Shown here piece by piece: positions 1 through 6,707 of a stretch of DNA of 6,835 bases. The number at the start of each line of letters is the position of its first letter. Positions within the stretch are counted from its first letter, which is position 1. The DNA is from an uncultured Veillonella sp. (lineage in GTDB: Bacteria > Bacillota_C > Negativicutes > Veillonellales > Veillonellaceae): the NCBI GenBank assembly GCA_900765235.1, contig CAAFRK010000305.1, forward strand, positions 1 to 6,835. Reading direction: 5' to 3'. The notes under the pieces were generated by a model. It did not search any database, was not told where the DNA came from, and saw only the letters and a list, made by a program, of their open reading frames with translations. Made by a program: the position numbers and the translations under genes.

Positions 1-1
1 T

Positions 2-61
2 AAAGAAATAACTAGTACTGTAGCAGATCCTAGTGAAGCATCATCTAATGAAATTAAATAA
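2..61 (+). CDS. C-terminal tail of an unidentified protein (5' end outside window)
   Basis: Reading from position 2 gives an open frame of 19 codons, KEITSTVADPSEASSNEIK, ending in TAA at 59-61. The other two forward frames are quickly interrupted or less protein-like. The tail is hydrophilic, rich in Ser, Glu and Thr, and looks like a disordered C-terminus. It ends about 20 nt before a strong intrinsic terminator, as expected for the 3' end of a rightward gene. The protein cannot be identified from this fragment. In Bacillus ftsH lies just upstream of coaX, so an FtsH-type tail is one possibility, but nothing seen here proves it. Confidence 0.45.
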   Translation, partial: KEITSTVADPSEASSNEIK

Positions 62-78
62 TGGATTTTGTCCAAATG

Positions 79-116
79 AAAAAGAGCTAGCCTTTTTAGA
101 AGGCTAGCTCTTTTTT
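79..116. terminator. Bidirectional intrinsic terminator between convergent genes
   Basis: GAGCTAGCCTT (84-94) and AAGGCTAGCTC (100-110) form a perfect 11-bp stem with a 5-nt loop. It is flanked by AAAAA at 79-83 and TTTTTT at 111-116, so it can stop transcription from either side. It serves the rightward gene ending at 61 and the leftward exporter gene. The exporter's TAA stop (complement of 115-117) lies inside the T-tract, so the terminator directly abuts its coding end. Confidence 0.92.
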
Positions 117-1458
117 ACTGTCCATCGTTTATATGACGTGTGGCAAGAAGTTCTGTCATGCGTTGTTCTTTTAGTTTTTGCAAATATTTTTGTGCTAAAA
201 CATTGGTTATATCTACACCGATTGCTATAGCTATAGTTGTAAATGTGCCAGTTACACCATTTTGTATCATAAGGATTAGACTAGCATCATTTAATGCATT
301 GATGTGTAACATGTCGAAGAGAAATCGGTAGTACAGTATACCGGGCATTAATGCGATGGCAGACGGCACGATAATGATAGTGCTAGATGTTTTTAACCAA
401 GTAGAAACTTTTACAAAAATAATACTCATAATGGCAGCACCAATAAAGGTAGCACCTGGTGTAGAAAATCCTAATTCTACGGATAGTATATTGCGAATAC
501 ATACACATAGTACGCCACCAATACCAATGGATACTAATAGTCTGACAGGAGCATTAAAAAGTACCGCAAAAGCAGCTGCAGCTGTAAAAGAACCGATAAC
601 TTGCTCAATGGAAATAACATGAGGTTTAATATCAACAAAATTAAATGCTGGTGCAGGGCTAAAGTAGAGTGCCATGGCCATACCTAAAGTCATGCTACCC
701 ACGATGAGTAATGTTCTAATAGCGCGTGTCATACCCGATAAAATATGATTATTAATGATATCGATGACACAATTGATTAATGGTACCCCAGGAATCATGA
801 ACAAGGTACAGCAAACGAGTACATATAGTAAGGATTCATTATTTACATGACTATAAAAAGCGTAAGCCGATATCATGGCACCAAATCCGCCTAATGCGAT
901 TCCTACATATTCATTAAGCCCTAATCTGCCTGATAGGGTGCGCGTAAAATAACCAATACTAGAACATATGATGGTAACGATGAATGCGATAATATCGCCA
1001 CTGTAAAGGTATGCAAGACCTGCCGAACCTAGTGCACAAGCTAGTCCTTTTATCCAGTTTGGATACGTTGGTATAGTTGTATCCAGTTTGGCAATTAGTC
1101 GTTCATAGGTCGTTAGTGAGTAATGTCGCTCAAAGGCGCGCCATGTGAGCTTTGATACGGCATTGATCATAGCCATATTCGGAATATGAACTGGTGTTTT
1201 TCTGAAGACTGTTATGGATCGTTCTTTGTGTAATAGATTGACCATAATAGTGGTATATGAAATATGGATATTTAAGTAATCATGAGGAATTCCCATAAAT
1301 GTTGCGGCTTTTAGCATTTCCTCAATGATTCGATTTGTATTTGCCCCACATTCCATTAGTAACTTCCCTATATTGAGTAGTACATCCAGTTTTCGGTGAA
1401 TATGGATAAAAGGGTTCTCTAAAACTTGATTTTTCTCTTCTAATGTAAACTGTTTCAT
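115..1458 (-). CDS. thrE: ThrE-family exporter, fused two-domain form
   Basis: This is a 447-residue inner-membrane protein of the threonine/serine exporter (ThrE) family, which drives efflux of small hydroxy-amino acids or, in the split E. coli pair YjjP/YjjB, succinate. The soluble N-terminus (about 1-130) carries the family signature CGANTNRIIEEM at 37-48. Five hydrophobic helices follow (about 135-267), with the conserved PGVPLINCVID loop at 223-233. A second domain of about five helices (285-420) has PGATFIGA at 334-341 and VPSAIALMPGILYY at 364-377. The total of about ten helices matches the fused actinobacterial-type ThrE rather than the split two-gene version. The start ATG is preceded by GGAGAG (complement of 1463-1468), 4 nt away. 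It is transcribed divergently from birA. Family membership is secure. The substrate is not readable from sequence, and serine/threonine or a dicarboxylate are both possible. Confidence 0.9.
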   Translation of the reverse strand: MKQFTLEEKNQVLENPFIHIHRKLDVLLNIGKLLMECGANTNRIIEEMLKAATFMGIPHDYLNIHISYTTIMVNLLHKERSITVFRKTPVHIPNMAMINAVSKLTWRAFERHYSLTTYERLIAKLDTTIPTYPNWIKGLACALGSAGLAYLYSGDIIAFIVTIICSSIGYFTRTLSGRLGLNEYVGIALGGFGAMISAYAFYSHVNNESLLYVLVCCTLFMIPGVPLINCVIDIINNHILSGMTRAIRTLLIVGSMTLGMAMALYFSPAPAFNFVDIKPHVISIEQVIGSFTAAAAFAVLFNAPVRLLVSIGIGGVLCVCIRNILSVELGFSTPGATFIGAAIMSIIFVKVSTWLKTSSTIIIVPSAIALMPGILYYRFLFDMLHINALNDASLILMIQNGVTGTFTTIAIAIGVDITNVLAQKYLQKLKEQRMTELLATRHINDGQ

Positions 1459-1475
1459 ATATCTCTCCGAAGGAT

Positions 1476-1501
1476 AATAGATAGCATTATTGTTATCTAT
1501 T
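1476..1501 (-). promoter_or_regulatory. AT-rich hairpin in the thrE leader
   Basis: AATAGATA (1476-1483) and TATCTATT (1494-1501) are exact inverted repeats around a 10-nt loop. In the thrE transcript the hairpin would lie just upstream of the GGAGAG ribosome-binding site. On the plus strand it is followed by a run of T (1500-1506) and so resembles a weak terminator. The stem is almost purely A/T and may be fortuitous. No known riboswitch is recognised. Confidence 0.35.
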
Positions 1502-1529
1502 TTTTTATGTATACCTTTATACTATATAC

Positions 1530-1538
1530 ATTATAACA
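1530..1538 (-). promoter_or_regulatory. Extended -10 promoter for thrE
   Basis: Read on the minus strand, 1538-1530 is TGTTATAAT, an exact extended -10 element (TGnTATAAT). The region 17-18 bp upstream has no good -35 hexamer, which extended -10 promoters tolerate. Transcription would start near 1523, giving a leader of about 65 nt before the thrE ATG. The region is very AT-rich, so other -10-like words occur (TATAAA and TATAGT nearby). This one is chosen for its full match. Confidence 0.5.
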
Positions 1539-1558
1539 TTAATTATTTTAAATAATCC

Positions 1559-1587
1559 TTGCATTTTACAAGGTACACTTGTACAAT
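1559..1587 (+). promoter_or_regulatory. Sigma-70-type promoter for birA-coaX
   Basis: TTGCAT (1559-1564) and TACAAT (1582-1587) are separated by exactly 17 bp. Each hexamer deviates modestly from consensus. The predicted start is near 1594, about 35 nt before the birA ATG. It lies between the divergent thrE promoter and birA and is the best placed promoter for the birA-coaX pair. An alternative TTGACA at 1605-1610 has no -10 partner. Confidence 0.7.
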
Positions 1588-1591
1588 CGAA

Positions 1592-1611
1592 TTGTAAACC
1601 TAGGTTGACAA
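1592..1611. promoter_or_regulatory. Near-perfect palindrome, candidate BirA operator
   Basis: TTGTAAACCTAGGTTGACAA is a 20-bp palindrome with 9 of 10 base pairs matched (only 1596/1607 fails). It begins 4 bp after the -10 box and covers the predicted transcription start. The left half, TTGTAAACC, equals the half-site of known biotin operators (TTGTAAACC ... GGTTTACAA), and the right half differs by one base. In known operators the halves are separated by about 14-16 bp, whereas here the gap is 2 bp. A second TTGTA word at 1579 pairs with GGTTGACAA at the usual ~15-bp distance. The next gene encodes a BirA with a DNA-binding domain, so autoregulation is a reasonable inference. Confidence 0.5.
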
Positions 1612-1629
1612 AGAAAGGGGCTCTAAACT

Positions 1630-2604
1630 ATGCGTGATGAAGTGCTAGAATTCTTGAGACAAAACCAAGGTAGTTTCGTATCGGGACAAGATATGTCAGA
1701 AGCGTGTCATGTTTCGCGCACAGCTATTTGGAAGCATATCAAAGCATTACGTCAAAAAGGCTACAAAATAGAATCTTATACCAAGAGGGGGTATCGATTA
1801 TTGGAGGAACCTGATTTGTTGAGTCCATTAGCAATGAAGCAAATCTTAAAAACAGATGTATTTGGCAAACGGTATGTCTATATGGACACTACCGAATCTA
1901 CAAACCTAGAAGCTCGTCGCTTAGCACAACAAGGTGCAGAAGAAGGCACTGTTGTTGTTACAGAGGAACAGGCTGCTGGCCGCGGTCGTTTATCTCGTGG
2001 ATGGTATTCTCCATTCGGAAAAGGTCTATGGTTTAGTCTCATTTTACGCCCTGACTTTGCACCAGTAGAAGCACCGAAGTGTACATTGATGGCTGCCGTG
2101 GCATTAACAAAGGCATTTCATAAAATGGGCCTTACAGATGCGGGTATTAAATGGCCAAATGATATCCTTGTAAATGGTCGTAAATTAGTTGGTATTTTGA
2201 CAGAAATGTCCGGCTCTATGGAGGAAATTTCCTATATTGTTATGGGCATAGGTGTCAATGTTAAGACTAAACAAGAAGAACTACCAGAAGAATTGAAGTT
2301 AATTGCTACGTCATTAACAATGGAAGGCATTGATATTGAACGGACAGAAGCTTTTAAAATTATTTTGGAATCCTTAGAACATCAATATTATGAAGTCCTC
2401 GATAGTGGCTTTGAGGAAACATTAAATGAATGGCGCCAATTATCGGTGACTCTCGGTGAGGAAATTGAAGTGAGAGCACCAGGAAATACCTATGAAGGGG
2501 TAGCTACAGATATTGATGAAGATGGTAACTTATTAGTAAGAATCCCTGATGGGACAGTTAAACGTATTGTGGCAGGGGACGTGTCAATTCGTCCGCGCAA
2601 ATAG
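1630..2604 (+). CDS. birA: Bifunctional biotin-protein ligase / biotin repressor
   Basis: This 324-residue cytoplasmic enzyme activates biotin with ATP to biotinyl-5'-AMP and transfers it to the lysine of biotin-dependent carboxylases or decarboxylases. It is a full class II BirA. An N-terminal winged helix-turn-helix (about 1-60, including the SRTAIWKHIKAL recognition segment at 29-40 and the GYRL wing) lets it also act as a biotin-responsive repressor. The catalytic domain shows TESTN (88-92), the adenylate-binding loop GRGRLSRGW (117-125), KWPND (174-178), and KLVGILTE (185-192). A C-terminal SH3-like domain covers about 272-324. The length is normal for class II enzymes. The ATG is preceded by AAAGGGG (1614-1620) with a 9-nt gap. 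No biotin synthesis or transport genes are in the window, so its regulatory targets lie elsewhere or include its own promoter. Confidence 0.97.
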   Translation: MRDEVLEFLRQNQGSFVSGQDMSEACHVSRTAIWKHIKALRQKGYKIESYTKRGYRLLEEPDLLSPLAMKQILKTDVFGKRYVYMDTTESTNLEARRLAQQGAEEGTVVVTEEQAAGRGRLSRGWYSPFGKGLWFSLILRPDFAPVEAPKCTLMAAVALTKAFHKMGLTDAGIKWPNDILVNGRKLVGILTEMSGSMEEISYIVMGIGVNVKTKQEELPEELKLIATSLTMEGIDIERTEAFKIILESLEHQYYEVLDSGFEETLNEWRQLSVTLGEEIEVRAPGNTYEGVATDIDEDGNLLVRIPDGTVKRIVAGDVSIRPRK

Positions 2605-2613
2605 GAGGCATTC

Positions 2614-3381
2614 ATGTTATTAGTAATTGATGTGGGGAACACCAATATTGTTCTCGGTGTATACGACAAGACAGAGCTTGTAGGTCACTGGCGTATTTCC
2701 ACGGATCGCGTTCGGACCACCGATGAATATGGCATGTTGATGATGAACTTATTCTTCCACGATCGCAAGGTTAATGTGAAAGATATTAAGGATATTATCA
2801 TTTCCTCAGTTGTGCCACCGTTGATGCCTACATTAGAACGGGTATGTTTACGTTATTTTAATGTAAATCCTCTCATTGTTGGACCTGGTACTAAGACTGG
2901 TATTGCTATTAAGTATGATAATCCTCGTGAAGTAGGGGCTGACCGTATCGTAAATGCTGTGGCTGCACATGAACAATATAAAGGTGATTTAATCATTATC
3001 GACTTTGGTACGGCTACAACCTATTGTGCAGTTCAAGGTAATGGCGATTATATGGGCGGTGTAATTACTCCAGGCGTTACCATTTCTGCGGAGGCTTTAT
3101 TCCAACGGGCTGCTAAATTGCCACGTATCGATGTGAGAGATCCTGGTCAAGTGATTTGTCGCAACACCGTATCTTCTATGCAATCTGGTATGTTCTATGG
3201 CTACGTAGGCCAAGTAGAAGGTCTCGTATCTCGTATGAAAGCTGAAATGGGCGGTCAAGTAACTGTAGTGGCTACAGGCGGTTTAGCACAGCTTATCAGC
3301 AGCGCTACAGACTGCATTGACCATGTAGAGCCTATGCTTACATTAGAAGGCTTACGTCTTATTTACGAAAGAAATAAATAA
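2614..3381 (+). CDS. coaX: Type III pantothenate kinase
   Basis: This 255-residue enzyme phosphorylates pantothenate to 4'-phosphopantothenate, the first step of CoA synthesis. It belongs to the ASKHA-fold CoaX type, which is typically K+-dependent and not inhibited by CoA. Visible motifs are the phosphate-binding DVGNTN (6-11), PGTKTG (91-96), GADRIVNA (108-115) with the probable catalytic Asp110, the adenosine-side DFGTATT (130-136), and GGVITPG (148-154). Length is typical. The stop codon of birA overlaps the AGGAGG Shine-Dalgarno site (2603-2608), which is 5 nt before the ATG, so the two genes are almost certainly one transcript and may be translationally linked. One oddity is the segment VICRNT (180-185), where homologues usually have Gly instead of Cys182. 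Confidence 0.97.
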   Translation: MLLVIDVGNTNIVLGVYDKTELVGHWRISTDRVRTTDEYGMLMMNLFFHDRKVNVKDIKDIIISSVVPPLMPTLERVCLRYFNVNPLIVGPGTKTGIAIKYDNPREVGADRIVNAVAAHEQYKGDLIIIDFGTATTYCAVQGNGDYMGGVITPGVTISAEALFQRAAKLPRIDVRDPGQVICRNTVSSMQSGMFYGYVGQVEGLVSRMKAEMGGQVTVVATGGLAQLISSATDCIDHVEPMLTLEGLRLIYERNK

Positions 3382-3383
3382 TG

Positions 3384-3419
3384 CTACTATAATATAGTTA
3401 CGTATATGTAACGAAGTAG
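3384..3419 (+). promoter_or_regulatory. TATAAT box and nested dyad after coaX
   Basis: A perfect TATAAT lies at 3388-3393, just after the coaX stop. No convincing -35 hexamer is present at the proper distance (TTTACG at 3362-3367 is 20 bp away). The box sits within nested inverted repeats: CTACT (3384-3388) with AGTAG (3415-3419), and GTTAC (3397-3401) with GTAAC (3408-3412). It could be a weak promoter for dusB or an RNA/protein signal. A promoter after the following terminator is not possible, so a start here, or readthrough from birA-coaX, is needed to express dusB. Confidence 0.35.
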
Positions 3420-3428
3420 TGTACATTT

Positions 3429-3455
3429 GGGTACAGCTTATGCTGTACCCTTTTT
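3429..3455 (+). terminator. Intrinsic terminator between coaX and dusB
   Basis: GGGTACAGC (3429-3437) and GCTGTACCC (3442-3450) form a perfect 9-bp stem with a TTAT loop, followed by TTTTT (3451-3455). It ends only 20 nt before the dusB ATG. TGTAC at 3420-3424 could instead pair with GTACA at 3431-3435, which would break the left arm of the terminator. This is a possible but weak alternative fold. Confidence 0.85.
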
Positions 3456-3475
3456 GTTAGGGGATATAGAATTAT

Positions 3476-4462
3476 ATGAACAATAAACAATGGCAAATAG
3501 GATCCGTCAAAATTGATGGTCAAGCCATATTAGCGCCAATGGCAGGGGTTAGCGATATTGCCTATCGCCTACTGGCCAAAGAATATGGCGCCGCCTTGGT
3601 GTGTACCGAAATGGTTAGCGCTATGGGCATTAAATATAAAAATGAGCGCACCCATGAATTATTGCGCCTTGAAGATGTAGAACGTCCTGTTTCTATGCAA
3701 ATCTTCGGTTCCAATCCAGAGGCGATTGCCATCGGAGCAAAGGTTGTAGCTGATGCGGGTGCAGATATCGTAGATATTAATATGGGCTGTCCTGTTAAAA
3801 AAGTTGTTTCTTCAGGGGATGGCTCTGCACTTATGAAGAATCCTGATTTGGCGGCACGCGTAGCAGAGGCTGCGGTTAAGGCCGTTGATGTGCCTGTAAC
3901 CGTAAAAATGCGCATCGGTTGGGATAGTGATTCCATCAATGTTGTGGACTTTGCAAAGCGCATCGAATCCACGGGGGTCGCAGCTATTGCTGTACATGGC
4001 CGTACAAAGGAACAAATGTACAGTGGTCATGCGGACTGGTCCTATATTAAGGCCGTAAAAGCGGCAGTATCCGTGCCTGTAATTGGCAATGGGGATATAG
4101 TGGAACCAGAGGACGCGAAGCGCATGCTCGATGAAACGGGATGTGATGCTGTAATGGTAGGCCGTGGTGCACAGGGCAATCCTTGGATCTTCGGTCGCAT
4201 TCACCATTATTTAGAGACTGGTGAAGTGTTACCGGCGCCAACTGATATTGAACGTCTCGACATGTTATTAAAGCATTTTGATCTATTGTGTCAATACAAG
4301 GGTGAGAGTATGGCCGTTAAGGAAATACGAACTCATGCAGGCTGGTATATGAAGGGGCTTCCTGAATCAGCATATTGGCGCAATCGTGTGAATACAATTC
4401 ATACCGTAACAAGCTTTCATAATGAGCTAGAATCATATCGTAAAATATTGTCTGAAATGTAG
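3476..4462 (+). CDS. dusB: tRNA-dihydrouridine synthase, DusB type
   Basis: This 328-residue FMN- and NAD(P)H-dependent enzyme reduces specific uridines in tRNA to dihydrouridine. The TIM-barrel domain shows LAPMAGVSD (19-27) at the flavin site, the active-site segment INMGCPVKKV (101-110) with catalytic Cys105, VTVKMRIGWD (141-150), HGRTKEQMYSG (174-184), VPVIGNGDI (200-208), and VMVGRGAQGNPWIF (226-239) for the FMN phosphate. A helical C-terminal tRNA-binding domain holds VKEIRTHAGWYMKGL (281-295). Length matches the family. The Shine-Dalgarno AGGGG (3459-3463) is 12 nt from the ATG, longer than for its neighbours, but no better start exists. It lies directly downstream of an intrinsic terminator, so its expression depends on readthrough or on a promoter upstream of it. 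The DusB subclass is inferred from motifs and from linkage to lysS as in other Firmicutes. Confidence 0.95.
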   Translation: MNNKQWQIGSVKIDGQAILAPMAGVSDIAYRLLAKEYGAALVCTEMVSAMGIKYKNERTHELLRLEDVERPVSMQIFGSNPEAIAIGAKVVADAGADIVDINMGCPVKKVVSSGDGSALMKNPDLAARVAEAAVKAVDVPVTVKMRIGWDSDSINVVDFAKRIESTGVAAIAVHGRTKEQMYSGHADWSYIKAVKAAVSVPVIGNGDIVEPEDAKRMLDETGCDAVMVGRGAQGNPWIFGRIHHYLETGEVLPAPTDIERLDMLLKHFDLLCQYKGESMAVKEIRTHAGWYMKGLPESAYWRNRVNTIHTVTSFHNELESYRKILSEM

Positions 4463-4467
4463 TCAGA

Positions 4468-4496
4468 TTGACAAATGTACAGTATTTTTATATAAT
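4468..4496 (+). promoter_or_regulatory. Perfect consensus promoter for greA-lysS
   Basis: TTGACA (4468-4473) and TATAAT (4491-4496) are both exact consensus hexamers with an optimal 17-bp spacer. The predicted start is near 4503. It begins 5 bp after the dusB stop codon and is by far the strongest promoter in the window. No promoter is visible between greA and lysS, so it probably drives both. Confidence 0.92.
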
Positions 4497-4523
4497 GGTT
4501 GAGATAATTTAGAAATAAAAGAT

Positions 4524-4552
4524 AAGGTGTCATCTTACTATGGCACTTTTTT
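4524..4552 (+). terminator. Intrinsic terminator/attenuator inside the greA leader
   Basis: AAGGTGTCAT (4524-4533) pairs with ATGGCACTTT (4540-4549) over 10 bp, including two G-U pairs, around the loop CTTACT. A run of six T follows from 4547. AAATAA (4513-4518) and TTATTT (4554-4559) can lengthen the stem. It lies about 20-50 nt after the predicted start of the consensus promoter and 36 nt before the greA ATG, so it acts within the greA leader. It could also serve as the dusB terminator. A short competing stem, AAGAT (4519-4523) with ATCTT (4532-4536), would disrupt it. Confidence 0.75.
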
Positions 4553-4588
4553 CTTATTTAATTTATATGTAGAAAGAGTGGGGTACCC

Positions 4589-5062
4589 ATGGCAGACGTA
4601 AAAGAAACATTACTTACCGCCGAAGGTTTAAAGAAATTAGAAGAAGAATTAACGTATTATAAATCTGTACGTCGTATTGAAGTGTCTGAACGTATTAAGA
4701 CTGCTATTGAATATGGCGATATCAGTGAAAACTCTGAATATGATGATGCAAAAAATGAACAAGCTTTCATCGAAGGTCATATTGTAGAGCTTGAAAATAA
4801 AATTAACACTGCGAAAATCATCGACGAATCCGTAAAAGGTGATGTTGTATCCGTAGGTAGCAAAGTAACTGTATTAGATACAATGTACAATGATGAATTA
4901 GAATATGTTATCGTTGGTTCCTCTGAAGCGGATCCATTTAACAATCGTATCTCTAACGAATCTCCTGTAGGTAAAGCTATTTTGGGCAAACGTAAAGGTG
5001 ATGAAGTAGAAGTTTCCACACCAGATGGTCCTGTTACATTCAAAGTGTTAGCAATCCAATAA
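4589..5062 (+). CDS. greA: Transcription elongation (cleavage) factor GreA
   Basis: This 157-residue protein binds the secondary channel of RNA polymerase and stimulates cleavage of backtracked transcripts, rescuing stalled complexes. The N-terminal antiparallel coiled coil (about 8-78) carries the tip motif [13 protein letters not shown] (43-55). Its acidic residues Asp44 and Glu47 correspond to the catalytic-tip pair of E. coli GreA. The C-terminal FKBP-like domain (about 82-157) contains [20 protein letters not shown] (121-140), typical of GreA. Length is standard. The ATG follows a modest ribosome site, GTGGGG (4578-4583), with 5 nt between. The G-run is part of the 8-bp palindrome GGGTACCC (4581-4588) that abuts the start codon. 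The gene is preceded by a consensus promoter plus leader terminator and followed after 29 nt by lysS, so the two are probably cotranscribed. Confidence 0.97.
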   Translation: MADVKETLLTAEGLKKLEEELTYYKSVRRIEVSERIKTAIEYGDISENSEYDDAKNEQAFIEGHIVELENKINTAKIIDESVKGDVVSVGSKVTVLDTMYNDELEYVIVGSSEADPFNNRISNESPVGKAILGKRKGDEVEVSTPDGPVTFKVLAIQ

Positions 5063-5091
5063 TTTACATTTACTGACGAAGAGGCGATAAC

Positions 5092-6615
5092 ATGAGTGAA
5101 GAAATTAAAAATGTACAAGAAGAGCTGAATGAGCAAATGCAAATTCGCCGCGACAAATTGGCTGAATACGAAGCGGATGGCATCTATCCATTTGGTCAAC
5201 GTTTTGTTGTAAAAGATAATGCAAAAGAAATTAAAGATGACTTCTTCTTGAAATATGATGGTCAACCTGTAGTTATTGCAGGGCGTTTGATGACAATCCG
5301 TTCCCATGGTAAAACAGCATTTGCCAATATTCGTGATAAATCTGGGGATATTCAAGTATATTTCCGTAAAGATGTATTGGGCGAAGATGCTTATAAATAC
5401 GTAAAAATGCTTGATATCGGTGATATTATCGGTGTTGAAGGTCACGTATTTAAAACTCATACAGGGGAAGTTACAATTAAAGTTAACAAATTAACTTTGT
5501 TATCCAAATCTTTACGTCCATTACCAGAAAAATGGCATGGTTTAAAGGATACAGAACTTCGTTACCGTCAACGTTATGTTGATTTAATTGTAAATCCTGA
5601 AGTGCGTGATACATTTGTAAAACGCTCCCAAATCGTTGCTAAAATTCGCGAATACATGATGCGTGATGGCTTTATGGAAGTAGAAACACCAATGATGCAT
5701 GCTATCCCTGGTGGTGCTGCTGCTCGTCCATTCATCACTCACCACAATGCGCTTGATATCGATATTTATATGCGTATTGCACCAGAATTGTACCTCAAAC
5801 GCCTGATCGTTGGTGGTATGGACCGCGTATTCGAAATGAACCGTTGTTTCCGTAACGAAGGTATCGATAACCGTCATAACCCAGAATTCACTACTATTGA
5901 ATCCTACCAAGCTTATGGCGATGTAGAAGATGCAATTCGCTTAACAGAAAACCTTGTGTCTTACTGTGCTCAAGAAGTTCTCGGTACACAAGAAATTACA
6001 TACCAAGGTACAGAAATCAATTTGACTCCACCTTGGAATCGTATCACAATGGCTGAAGGTGTAAAAAAATACACTGGTGAAGACTTTGATACAGTGACTA
6101 CTGTAGAAGAAGCTCGTGCTATTGCAGATCGCTTAAATGTAGAATACACAGAAAATGATGGTATTGGTAAAATCTTAAATCTTTGCTTCGAAGATTATGT
6201 AGAAGAAAACTTGATTCAACCAACTATCGTATATGGTCATCCAAAAGAAATTTCTCCACTTGCTAAAGCAAGTCGTGAAAACCCATTGGCTACAGAACGG
6301 TTTGAAGCATTCATTTATGGCCGTGAATTGGCAAATGGCTTCTCCGAGTTAAATGACCCAATCGACCAAAAACAACGTTTCTTGGATCAATTGAAAGAAC
6401 GTGAAGCAGGCGATGATGAAGCTCACCGTATGGATGAAGACTTCGTTACAGCTCTTGAATACGGTTTACCTCCAACAGCTGGTTTAGGTGTTGGTATTGA
6501 CCGTCTTGTTATGTTCTTAACAGACTCTGCATCCATCCGCGATGTATTGTTGTTCCCATTGATGAAACCAGAAGCTCCTAAGCATATTGAAGCTGAAGAA
6601 GAAGCAGCAGAATAA
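5092..6615 (+). CDS. lysS: Lysyl-tRNA synthetase, class II
   Basis: This 507-residue cytoplasmic enzyme charges tRNA-Lys with lysine using ATP. A charged N-terminal helix (1-50) leads into an OB-fold anticodon-binding domain (about 57-135, with [15 protein letters not shown] at 60-74). The catalytic core contains motif 1 around FMEVETPMM (194-202), motif 2 with [18 protein letters not shown] (253-270), and motif 3 with [15 protein letters not shown] (464-478). The conserved [14 protein letters not shown] (410-423) segment lines the lysine site. Length is typical, and the protein ends in a short acidic tail, EAEEEAAE. The ATG is preceded by AAGAGG (5079-5084), 7 nt away. It lies 29 nt after greA with no visible promoter or T-box between. 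A strong terminator begins 13 nt after its stop. Confidence 0.98.
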   Translation: MSEEIKNVQEELNEQMQIRRDKLAEYEADGIYPFGQRFVVKDNAKEIKDDFFLKYDGQPVVIAGRLMTIRSHGKTAFANIRDKSGDIQVYFRKDVLGEDAYKYVKMLDIGDIIGVEGHVFKTHTGEVTIKVNKLTLLSKSLRPLPEKWHGLKDTELRYRQRYVDLIVNPEVRDTFVKRSQIVAKIREYMMRDGFMEVETPMMHAIPGGAAARPFITHHNALDIDIYMRIAPELYLKRLIVGGMDRVFEMNRCFRNEGIDNRHNPEFTTIESYQAYGDVEDAIRLTENLVSYCAQEVLGTQEITYQGTEINLTPPWNRITMAEGVKKYTGEDFDTVTTVEEARAIADRLNVEYTENDGIGKILNLCFEDYVEENLIQPTIVYGHPKEISPLAKASRENPLATERFEAFIYGRELANGFSELNDPIDQKQRFLDQLKEREAGDDEAHRMDEDFVTALEYGLPPTAGLGVGIDRLVMFLTDSASIRDVLLFPLMKPEAPKHIEAEEEAAE

Positions 6616-6624
6616 TCTAAAACT

Positions 6625-6660
6625 AAAAGGCTCCCTATTCTTTGAGTAGGGAGTCTTTTT
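6625..6660. terminator. Intrinsic terminator of lysS
   Basis: GGCTCCCTATTC (6629-6640) pairs with GAGTAGGGAGTC (6644-6655), a 12-bp stem with two G-U pairs and a TTT loop. It is preceded by AAAA (6625-6628) and followed by TTTTT (6656-6660), so it may work in both directions. It ends the greA-lysS transcript and also shields the neighbouring insertion sequence from readthrough. Confidence 0.92.
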
Positions 6661-6686
6661 ATTGTACGCCGAATAGGCATGACTAA

Positions 6687-6707
6687 ACCCCCAGTTAAAC
6701 TGGGGGT
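6687..6707. repeat. Left-end hairpin of the IS200-like element
   Basis: ACCCCCAG (6687-6694) and CTGGGGGT (6700-6707) form a perfect 8-bp GC-rich stem around TTAAA. Members of the family have subterminal imperfect palindromes of this size that TnpA binds as single-stranded DNA. CCGA (6669-6672) and TCGG (6707-6710) are a further outer pair. There is no T-run directly after it, so a plain terminator is less likely. Confidence 0.75.

Noticed and set aside
140..622. Plus-strand open frames opposite thrE
   Set aside because: They are antisense to the membrane-protein gene. Their hydrophobic or low-complexity look simply mirrors the opposite strand.
1605..1610. TTGACA as a -35 box for birA
   Set aside because: The position 17 bp downstream falls at the birA start codon and has no -10-like sequence. 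The word is better explained as the right arm of the palindrome.
3562..4241. Several minus-strand open frames over dusB
   Set aside because: They lie entirely within dusB, which has all its catalytic motifs. They overlap one another in different frames and have no family features.
5063..5091. Possible T-box or separate promoter for lysS
   Set aside because: The greA-lysS gap is only 29 nt, contains just a ribosome site, and is far too short for a T-box.
4777..5460. Long minus-strand open frame (227 codons) across the greA-lysS junction
   Set aside because: It is antisense to two certain genes and spans their boundary. It has a biased, Phe/Asn/Ile-rich composition and matches no family I recognise. 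It is a shadow frame.
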